The notes below the pieces were generated by a model, which saw only the letters and a list, made by a program, of their open reading frames with translations, had not been told where the DNA came from and did no database searches. Of a stretch of DNA of 19,836 nucleotides, positions 5,670 through 12,800 are shown in pieces (within the stretch, counting starts at the first letter, position 1; each line of letters starts with the position of its first letter). This stretch comes from Legionella sp. (GTDB taxonomy: Bacteria > Pseudomonadota > Gammaproteobacteria > Legionellales > Legionellaceae): NCBI GenBank assembly GCA_004297865.1, contig SCSO01000082.1:1-19836 (forward strand), in the 5' to 3' direction. The position numbers and the translations under genes were made by a program.

Positions 5670-6674
5670 ATGCACAACACTTTTTTACGTCGATTAACTA
5701 CCGCTGCTTTATTTCTAGCTTTCTTTGTGGTCATGCTAGGAGCTTACACTCGTTTGACCGATGCAGGTTTGGGTTGTCCCGATTGGCCTGGTTGTTATGG
5801 GCGTATGGTCTTACCGAGTGCTCATGTGGATTTAGCGAAAGCACAAACGCAATATCCGCAAATTCCCATTGAGTCGGCGAAAGCATGGACTGAAATGGCG
5901 CATCGTTATGCTGCCGGGACCTTGGGTTTATTAATTCTTTTGATTAGTGGTAGTGTTTTTGTAAAAAGGTATCGCGGTCAATCGCTGCCATGGCATTTAC
6001 CCTTTGCCTTATTAATCCTTTTATTTTTCCAAGCAGCCTTGGGCATGTGGACTGTCACCCTCAAATTATTACCAGTCGTCGTGATGGGGCACCTCTTAGG
6101 TGGAATGCTCATCGTTGCTTGTTTGAGTCGTTTTCGCTTACAGCTTAGCGAGCTTAAAGGGATTGATTTACCACAGTGGCGTCCCTGGTTGCGTTGGGGA
6201 GTAGTGATTGTCTTTCTCCAAATTGCTTTAGGTGGGTGGGTCAGTTCCAACTATGCGGGAATTTCTTGTATTGGTTTTCCCACTTGTAATGGGCAATGGT
6301 GGCCGCAATTACATTTAGATCAGGGGTTCAATCTTTTTTCACCTGTAGGTTTAAATTACCAGGGTGGTTTGTTAGACAGTTCAGTGCGCATCACTATTCA
6401 ATTTATTCATCGATTGGGTGCGGTGATTACTGCGACTTATCTTTTGATCCTTGCCGGTTTAATAGTATTTAAATCCTCTTTTATTCTTTTACGACGAGCT
6501 GCGTTGTTGATGGCTTTTTTAGTTTTAGTGCAATTGCTTTTAGGCGTTATGAACGTAATTTATCTATTGCCCTTAAAAGTCGCCGTAGCACACAATGGAG
6601 TTGCAGCACTGCTCTTAAGTACTGTTTTCAGTATGCTGCATTTTACTCGCGGGAGAGATGAGTATGCAGACTGA
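5670..6674 (+). CDS. ctaA: heme A synthase (COX15/CtaA)
   Basis: Converts heme O to heme A for aa3-type oxidase, in the inner membrane. The protein (334 residues from this start) has eight hydrophobic segments and the family's duplicated layout. Four conserved histidines are seen in the MAHRYAAG, VMGHLLGG, FIHRLGAV and VAHNGVA segments. The periplasmic Cys pair lies in LGCPDWPGC (Cys36, Cys42), and a second pair occurs in the C-terminal half (SCIGFPTC). GAYTRLTDAGLGCPDWPG is highly diagnostic. I prefer the ATG at 5670, 4 nt after the preceding stop, because it gives the usual short N terminus; an in-frame ATG at 5646 would overlap the previous gene by 20 nt. Neither start has a clear Shine-Dalgarno, so translational coupling is likely. 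Confidence 0.96.
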   Translation: MHNTFLRRLTTAALFLAFFVVMLGAYTRLTDAGLGCPDWPGCYGRMVLPSAHVDLAKAQTQYPQIPIESAKAWTEMAHRYAAGTLGLLILLISGSVFVKRYRGQSLPWHLPFALLILLFFQAALGMWTVTLKLLPVVVMGHLLGGMLIVACLSRFRLQLSELKGIDLPQWRPWLRWGVVIVFLQIALGGWVSSNYAGISCIGFPTCNGQWWPQLHLDQGFNLFSPVGLNYQGGLLDSSVRITIQFIHRLGAVITATYLLILAGLIVFKSSFILLRRAALLMAFLVLVQLLLGVMNVIYLLPLKVAVAHNGVAALLLSTVFSMLHFTRGRDEYAD

Positions 6675-7566
6675 AGTAATGAGCAATTCCCCTAAATCTA
6701 TCGTTTGGCGCGATTATCTGGAATTATGTAAGCCTAGAGTTGTTTTATTAATGTTATTGACGGTTCTAGTAGGGATGTATATGGCTGCGCCAGGTTGGGT
6801 GGACTTATCCTTGCTTTTTTCGTCTTTAATGGGAATTGGTTTTTGTGCTGGAAGTGCCGCGGCAATCAATCATCTAGTGGATAGACACATAGATTCGATT
6901 ATGGCGAGAACCAAAAAACGTCCCGTTGCTCATGGTCGTGTCTCCGTAATTCAGGCTTTGATTTTTGCTGCAGTGATGGGGGCTTTGGGTTTAACTATTT
7001 TAGTATTTTTTGTTAACCAACTTACGGCTTTGCTAACCTTCATTACTTTAATTGGATATGCAGGAGTGTATACCGGTTATCTAAAACGAGCGACTTCGCA
7101 AAATATAGTCATTGGTGGCTTAGCTGGGGCAGCCCCTCCTTTATTAGGTTGGACAGCAGTGACTAATCACTTAGATCCACAGGCTTTATTATTCGTATTG
7201 ATTATTTTTACTTGGACCCCTCCTCATTTTTGGGCTCTGGCAATTTATCGTTTTGAAGAATATCAACATGCGCAAATTCCTATGTTGCCGGTCACTCATG
7301 GAATTCAATTTACTAAGTTAAACATTTATTTGTATACCATTTTGTTACTTGTCGTTTCATTATTGCCTTTTATGATAGGAATGAGTGGTGGCTTGTATTT
7401 ATTAGGCGCAACCGCTTTGGGTCTGCGTTTTCTTTGGTGGGCACATAAACTATATCATACAGAAAAATCGGTAGTGGCTATGCAGACATTTCGTTTTTCT
7501 ATTGTGTATTTAATGTTGTTATTTGTATTTCTCTTACTAGATCATTATTTTAAGGTTTTATTATGA
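6664..7566 (+). CDS. ctaB: protoheme IX farnesyltransferase (heme O synthase)
   Basis: Transfers a farnesyl group to heme B, giving heme O, the substrate of the upstream heme A synthase. The 300-residue UbiA-type integral membrane enzyme has both Asp-rich prenyl-diphosphate motifs: NHLVDRHIDSIMARTKKRP in the first cytoplasmic loop and the TPPHFWALAIYRFEEYQ block with MLPVTHG in the second. The ORF can also start at 6658, but GGGAG (6651-6655) is only 2 nt from that ATG and 8 nt from the one at 6664, which I choose. It overlaps ctaA by 11 nt and sco by 4 nt. The symbol cyoE is equally used; the context of heme A synthase and SCO argues for the aa3 pathway. Confidence 0.97.
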   Translation: MQTEVMSNSPKSIVWRDYLELCKPRVVLLMLLTVLVGMYMAAPGWVDLSLLFSSLMGIGFCAGSAAAINHLVDRHIDSIMARTKKRPVAHGRVSVIQALIFAAVMGALGLTILVFFVNQLTALLTFITLIGYAGVYTGYLKRATSQNIVIGGLAGAAPPLLGWTAVTNHLDPQALLFVLIIFTWTPPHFWALAIYRFEEYQHAQIPMLPVTHGIQFTKLNIYLYTILLLVVSLLPFMIGMSGGLYLLGATALGLRFLWWAHKLYHTEKSVVAMQTFRFSIVYLMLLFVFLLLDHYFKVLL

Positions 7567-8207
7567 ATGGGAATAAGAAAGGTATTTTTTTAACGGTCAT
7601 TAGCTTGGTAGCTATTGGGGCTTTATTTACCGGGATATTTATTTCTCAACACTTACAAGCTTCCAAAAAAATTGAAGTGGCCGATTTTCATGGCACTTAT
7701 TTGGAGAAGCCACGAACGGTTAATCAATTTACTTTGACCGGCATGGATGAAAAATCCTTTGATAACGCCAGTTTGCAAGGCAAATGGACCATGGTCTTTT
7801 TTGGTTTTACGAGTTGTGGCTATCTTTGTCCTACCACGATGGCTGAATTAGGTAAAATGTACAGACAATTAGAAGAAAAAGGTGTGAAGAATTTACCGCG
7901 AGTCGTCATGATTTCTATTGATCCTGATCGCGATAGTACGGAGAAATTGAGTCATTACGTCACGGCCTTTCATCCTTCTTTTTACGGTGCTCGGGGTGAG
8001 GATGCTTCAATAAAAGCCATGACCCGTGAAATGGGTATCGCTTATGCCAAAGTCTTGAGTAAAGAGGGTGCGGAACCAAAAAATTATGATATTCAACACA
8101 GTGGTGCTGTAATGCTGTTTAATCCCAAGGGAGAACTGAACGCATTCTTTACTACACCTCACCATGCCGACCTGCTTGTTAAGGACTATATGTTGTTACA
8201 GTCTTAA
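7563..8207 (+). CDS. SCO1/SenC family copper chaperone
   Basis: SCO proteins deliver copper to the CuA site of oxidase subunit II or keep its cysteines reduced, on the periplasmic face. The 214-residue product has one N-terminal membrane anchor (about residues 9-28) and a thioredoxin-like domain. The copper ligands are visible: FGFTSCGYLCPTTM with Cys85 and Cys89, ISIDPDRDS after the second strand, and His179 in DIQHSGAVMLFNP. The start codon overlaps the ctaB stop as ATGA, a typical translational coupling arrangement. It is the last gene of the surf1 operon. No strong GC-rich terminator follows; only an AT-rich hairpin at 8229-8274 is present. Confidence 0.96.
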   Translation: MNGNKKGIFLTVISLVAIGALFTGIFISQHLQASKKIEVADFHGTYLEKPRTVNQFTLTGMDEKSFDNASLQGKWTMVFFGFTSCGYLCPTTMAELGKMYRQLEEKGVKNLPRVVMISIDPDRDSTEKLSHYVTAFHPSFYGARGEDASIKAMTREMGIAYAKVLSKEGAEPKNYDIQHSGAVMLFNPKGELNAFFTTPHHADLLVKDYMLLQS

Positions 8208-8228
8208 TCTCATAGCTGTTTCCTACCT

Positions 8229-8274
8229 AAAACCATAAATTTTTCTGCCAATCAGGAGGAGATTTTATGGTTTT
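8229..8274 (+). other. AT-rich hairpin in the sco-rimK intergenic region
   Basis: AAAACCATAAA (8229-8239) and TTTATGGTTTT (8264-8274) are perfect 11-bp inverted repeats around a 24-nt loop, followed by TAAAC. Only two G-C pairs hold the stem, so it is a weak terminator candidate. Its 3' arm contains the ATG of a 7-codon micro-ORF, and its loop exposes that ORF's AGGAGG, which suggests a regulatory role is possible. Confidence 0.4.
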
Positions 8275-8290
8275 TAAACTAGGCTTTTAA
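8267..8290 (+). CDS. possible 7-codon leader micro-ORF (MVFKLGF)
   Basis: ATG GTT TTT AAA CTA GGC TTT TAA is preceded by AGGAGG (8254-8259) at an ideal 7-nt spacing, a better ribosome-binding site than that of rimK (GAGGA, 11 nt before its ATG). The start codon lies in the 3' arm of the hairpin at 8229-8274. Whether it is translated is unknown; chance occurrence is quite possible. Confidence 0.22.
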   Translation: MVFKLGF

Positions 8291-8329
8291 TTAGAAGATT
8301 TATAAAAATATTCGAGGAACACGTCATTC

Positions 8330-9238
8330 ATGAAAATTGCCATATTAGCCACCAATCCCCATTTGTACTCACATAAGCGTCTAAAAGCAGAAGGTGAGGC
8401 GGCTGGTCATGAGGTTAAAATTGTTAACCCTTTATATTGTTATATGAACGTGGCTGCCTCTAATCCTAAGGTGCATTACCGTGGGGGTGAGCCATTGGGG
8501 CATTTTGATGCGGTTATTCCGCGAATTGGAGCGTCTAATACTTATTATGGAACGGCAGTATTACGACATATGGAAACAATGGGCATCTATACGGTCAATG
8601 AATCTATTGCAATTTCGCGTTCGCGAGATAAATTCCGCTCGTTACAATTATTAGCTCGTAAAGGCATTCCTATGCCTTTAACTAGTTTTGCACAATCTCC
8701 AGATGACACCGAGGATTTGATTTTAATGGTGGGTGGAGCGCCTTTAGTCATCAAGCTCCTAGAGGGTACTCAAGGAAAGGGTGTGATTCTCGCTGACAGC
8801 CATCAATCAGCTGTAAGCATTATTAATGCATTTAAAGAAATGCATGCCAATATTTTGGTCCAAGAATTTATTGAAGAATCTCGTGGGACGGATATTCGTT
8901 GTTTCGTGATTGGAGACAAAGTCGTTGCTGCGATGAAACGTCAAGCCAAAGATGGTGAGTTTCGTGCCAATGTGCATCAGGGAGGTAAGGCGATGAAGGT
9001 TAAATTATCTCCGCAAGAGCGTGCCATTGCAGTGAGTGCTGCAAAAACTATGGGTTTGAAAGTGGCTGGGGTGGATTTAATACGTTCTAATCACGGACCT
9101 TTGGTTTTAGAAATTAACTCTTCTCCTGGTCTTGAGGGTATAGAAAAGGCTACAGGGTTAAATATTGCTGGCAAGATCATTGAATACATTGAGAAAAGGG
9201 CCAGACCCATAAGCGTAACCGACAGATTCCATGGGTAA
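8330..9238 (+). CDS. rimK: RimK, ATP-grasp ribosomal protein S6 glutamate ligase
   Basis: RimK ligates glutamates to the C terminus of ribosomal protein S6 and can make poly-alpha-glutamate. The 302-residue protein is full length (E. coli RimK has 300). It shows the N-terminal pre-ATP-grasp domain (ILATNPHLYSHKRLKAEGEA), the SRDKFRSLQLLARKGIPMP junction, the ATP-binding LVIKLLEGTQGKGV loop, the RGTDIRCFVIG strand, and the metal-binding end VDLIRS...LVLEINSSPGLEGIE. The GAGGA Shine-Dalgarno (8314-8318) is 11 nt from the ATG, somewhat far. The retropepsin-like zinc protease often encoded beside rimK is absent here. The gene ends 9 nt before the stop of a convergent small gene, with no terminator between them. 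Confidence 0.93.
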   Translation: MKIAILATNPHLYSHKRLKAEGEAAGHEVKIVNPLYCYMNVAASNPKVHYRGGEPLGHFDAVIPRIGASNTYYGTAVLRHMETMGIYTVNESIAISRSRDKFRSLQLLARKGIPMPLTSFAQSPDDTEDLILMVGGAPLVIKLLEGTQGKGVILADSHQSAVSIINAFKEMHANILVQEFIEESRGTDIRCFVIGDKVVAAMKRQAKDGEFRANVHQGGKAMKVKLSPQERAIAVSAAKTMGLKVAGVDLIRSNHGPLVLEINSSPGLEGIEKATGLNIAGKIIEYIEKRARPISVTDRFHG

Positions 9239-9247
9239 TGGATTATT

Positions 9248-9493
9248 TTAATGGGATCCTGATTTAGAGTCGCTTTTTCCAACTAACCAATCGGCATTCA
9301 CCTCAAGTTCTTGGGCCAGGGTATTAAGCAAGGCTTCATCGGGGTTGGTGATGCCATTAAGTAAAGATTCGGCTTTAAATTTAGGCACTTTCAAGAGCTT
9401 GGATAGTACTTCTATGCGCTCTGGGGTGGCCTCAGGAACACCTATGCTATCTAACTCTTTATTGAGCCTCTCTGAAAATCTCTTATTAAGCAT
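9248..9493 (-). CDS. small XRE/CI-repressor-like helix-turn-helix protein
   Basis: An 81-residue protein without membrane segments or signal peptide. Residues 1-17 form a basic helix (MLNKRFSERLNKEL). Residues 24-73 look like an XRE-type five-helix bundle: TPERIEVLSKLLKV, then KFKAESLLNGI as the presumptive recognition region, then a DEALLNTLAQELEVNADWLVG ending, which is the characteristic tail of lambda-repressor-like domains in phage CI and XRE proteins. There is no effector or dimerisation domain. It could be a DNA-binding regulator; the target is unknown, and an adaptor role without DNA binding cannot be excluded. AGGAG precedes the ATG by 6 nt. It is convergent with rimK and divergent from the large repeat-protein gene. 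Confidence 0.75.
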   Translation of the reverse strand: MLNKRFSERLNKELDSIGVPEATPERIEVLSKLLKVPKFKAESLLNGITNPDEALLNTLAQELEVNADWLVGKSDSKSGSH

Positions 9494-9640
9494 CAGTATC
9501 TCCTAATAATGACCTCGTTTTATCTATTCACCAAAATTTTTGAGGTTATAGTAAATAGATGCTTCTTAATTCATATAGCACATAATTTCAGTTTTGCAAT
9601 GTCAGCGATTTGTTCGGGGGTGATTAAATTCAGTATTGTA

Positions 9641-9716
9641 GTAGGTTGGGTCGCGACCCAACATAACTATTTTCACCTTACTTCAAGATCCTCTGTTGGG
9701 TCATGACCCAACCTAC
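9641..9716 (-). repeat. BIME/REP-like element, copy 2 (inverted)
   Basis: A 76-bp element, GTAG...CTAC, with palindromes GTTGGGTCGCGACCCAAC (9645-9662) and GTTGGGTCATGACCCAAC (9695-9712). Its 32-nt core matches copies 1 and 3 only when reverse-complemented: it then contains GATCTTG followed by an AAAATAGTTAT end. It therefore sits in opposite orientation. TA pairs outside GTAG/CTAC extend the inverted repeat to 9639-9718. Confidence 0.85.
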
Positions 9717-9749
9717 TAAAGAATGATTATTGCTCACAAGGGTCATTTA

Positions 9750-9779
9750 TTGCCCAAAATATGCGCTTTAAACTATAAT
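9750..9779 (+). promoter_or_regulatory. probable promoter of the large repeat-protein gene
   Basis: TTGCCC (9750-9755) and a perfect TATAAT (9774-9779) are separated by 18 nt. This predicts a start near 9786 and a leader of about 38 nt containing AAAGG before the ATG at 9824. Confidence 0.5.
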
Positions 9780-9823
9780 TAATTATCGATGTTTTGCTCG
9801 CACCTACATAAAGGTCAATTAGC

Positions 9824-12800
9824 ATGTCTAAACTTGATAACTTACTGAAAGAATGGAATGAAAAATGGCTTCTGATCGAGCGAAAACTTCCCATTGAATA
9901 CAGTGCTCTTACCGATAAAAGTAAAAAAACACTGCTTAATCAAGTAAATGAGTTCATGCAACCTGCAGCGGACTCTGCCACCGAAATAGCAAAAGTTCGA
10001 TTTTTAAGACAAAAATTAGGGGACGAACAGTTTTGTCTCTATGCTGTTGATCTTATTAAAGAAATTCCCAATCCCCCACCCTCTTTATTATTTGAAATAA
10101 TAACCTTTCCAAAAGATCCAACTGCCCAACAAATAATTGAGTCCAAAATAGCTCAATTGGCTCCGGAAATCCATCAACAATACGAGAAAGCAATTTCAAA
10201 CCAAGTAACGCTAGACAGTTTAGAAAGTCTAGAAACCCTAAAAACGGAAGCTATTAAAGATGAATCGGTTGAACAGATCATCAAAAAATGGGGAGAAAAA
10301 TTTAAAGACTATGGCTTTGATGAAAATACTTTAAAAAGCGCTCTCGCATTAAAACCACCCAATGCTTCGATTGAAACGCTCTATAAAAACTGTAGAAGAT
10401 TGAGGTTTATAGCAGGGACTCCAGGTCCACATGATGGATTAGCCGTGCTTGCTATATTAAGTGATAATGTGGAATGGTTAAAAAATGCTTCTAATAAGGG
10501 GCACATCAAATATGGTGGTTATAGTAACCCATGGTACAAATATATCCATTCCATGAAAATGGCCAAAGAGCTTTTGCGTGTTGAAGCGCTGACTAAAGAC
10601 GAGGTATGGAGACTCGCCTATTTAACAGCTTTGACCTCCAAAGATCCTGAGCTTCTTGACGGGCTCATCGAACGTCACCCGCAAGTGTTGAAAAAAGAGT
10701 TTGCGAACGGTTACACACTTACTCATATATTAGCCCAACAAAATCCAGAAATGCTCAACAAATCGCAACGCATCAAGGATTACATCAAAGCAAATTCTAA
10801 AATTCTTGAAAGTGTTTATTCAGACATATACACGGTTCATATCGATAATTCAAAAGTTATCCATTCTTCAGGAAAGGAAACTTGGACCATTGCGCAACAA
10901 CTTGTAATGTACAATCTTGATCCCGAGCTTCTGCTATTTATTATCAATCAAAATCCTAAAATTCTTGATAAAAAAACTTCAACAGGGTGGACCTATGCAC
11001 ATCTAATCGCTAGATCTAATCCTGATCTTAAAGTGATTAAACGGATTATTGCACTAGACCCAGCTATTCTTGAAAAAAAGAATTCTGAAGGAAAAACAGT
11101 TGCGCAAATAATAGCGAAATACCATCCTAATTCTGAAACTCATCAATGGATTACCAAACAAGATCCTAAATTACCTGATAAATTGAAGGAGTTAAAACAA
11201 AGACTTACGCTTGGCTTATGGGATATAGACGATTTTGATTCAGAGCTTATTAAACCTCTTATCGACCAAGATCCTGAAATACTTAAAATAGTTAATAAGT
11301 ATGACTGGACTATTGGATATTTTTTAGCAAGATACAGTAAGGACTCAGAGTTTATCAAATGGGTCATTAACAAAAACCCTGAAATGCTTGAAAAAGTTAG
11401 TAAAGCCGGCTGGACTATTGGACATTCATTAGCAAGATACGGTAAGGATTCAGAGTTATTTAAATGGGTTATTAATAAAAACCCTCAAATGCTTGAAAAA
11501 GTTAATGAAGATGGGTGGACTATTGGTTGTTTATTGGCCAGCAACAGTGAGGATTCAGAACTTCTTCGATGGGTCATCAAGAAAAACCCTCAAATGCTTA
11601 AAAAAGTGACTTCAGATGGAAGTTCTATTATAGATATATTAGTTGGTAATAAACAGTTCAAGCTTATTGCAGAGGTTCTGACTAGTCATCCCGACTTACT
11701 TAATTCGATGTTTGATGAAAACTCCCACATTCTTAATACAGTTGCTAAAAACGGGTGGCCTATTGCAGAATATTTAGCAGAGAACAATCCTACTGCCTCT
11801 AAGCTTCTCAAATGGATTATCGGTCAATCTCTTCAGAAAGTGGATGATAATGGCTGGACCCTAAGACATCTCTTAAAAAGATACGGTAAGGATTCAGAGT
11901 TACTGAAGTGGGTTATCGATACAAACCCTCAACTGCTTGAAAAAGTTAATAATGATGGCGACACCATTGGTCATCAATTAGTAAGAAGCACTAATGATTC
12001 AGAGTTACTGAAGTGGGTCATCAATAAAAACCCTCAAATGCTTGAAAAAGTTAATAATTATGGCGACACCATTGGCCATCAGTTAGTAAGAATCGTTAAT
12101 GATTCAGAGTTACTGAAGTGGGTCATCAATAAAAACCCTCAATTGCTTGAAAAAGTTAATAAGGATGGCGACACCATTGGCCATCAGTTAGCAAGAAACA
12201 ATAAGGATTCAGAGTTACTGAAGTGGGTCATCAATAAAAACCCTCAACTGCTTGAAAAAGTTAATAATGATGGCGACACCATTGGCCATCATTTAGCAAG
12301 AAACAATAATGATTCAGAGTTATTGAAGTGGGTCATCAATAAAAACTCTCAACTGCTTGAAAAAGTTAATAATGATGGCGACACCATTGGCCATCATTTA
12401 GCAAGAAACAATAAGGATTCAGAGTTACTGAAGTGGGTTATCGATAAAAACCCTCAACTGCTTGAAAAAGTTAATATAAATGGCTGGACTATTGCGCATA
12501 TATTAGCAAAGTACAACAAGGATTTAGAGCTATTTAAATGGGTCACCAATAAAAACCCACAACTGCTTAAAAAGGCCACTAAAGCTGGCCGGACTATAGG
12601 GCATCTGTTGGCGCTTAATAATAATAATCCTGAAATACTGTCCTTCATATTAAGCAGGAATCCTCTACTTGCAGAATTGAAAACAGATGATGGTGAGACT
12701 CTTTTTACGCTTTTAAAAAAGAACCCCCATCGAAATAACCTAGTTACCCAAGCAGGCCCTCCTCGACTCATTCTCATTGAGGCTGGATTATTTAAAGAAA

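Larger units (their letters stand above)
9494..9823. other. intergenic region between divergent genes
   Basis: This 330-nt AT-rich spacer separates the XRE-like gene (minus) from the large repeat-protein gene (plus). It holds BIME copy 2 (9641-9716), a plausible promoter (9750-9779) and the Shine-Dalgarno AAAGG (9810-9814). I see no credible gene in 9494-9640: a 65-codon plus-strand frame there runs through the palindromic element and has no recognisable features. Confidence 0.7.

Noticed and set aside
5978..6250. 90-codon minus-strand frame within ctaA
   Set aside because: Antisense to a clear heme A synthase gene; no independent evidence of coding.
9509..9706. 65-codon plus-strand frame between the XRE-like and repeat-protein genes
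   Set aside because: It ends inside the palindromic BIME copy, has no Shine-Dalgarno or recognisable protein features, and looks like a chance frame in AT-rich spacer.
11143..11373. 76-codon minus-strand frame within the large repeat gene
   Set aside because: Antisense shadow of the repeat coding sequence with no ribosome-binding site or known features.
11342..12625. CRISPR-like array suggested by regular spacing
   Set aside because: The period is 105 bp, there are no short repeats with unique spacers, and the units are in frame within one long ORF, so this is a protein repeat.
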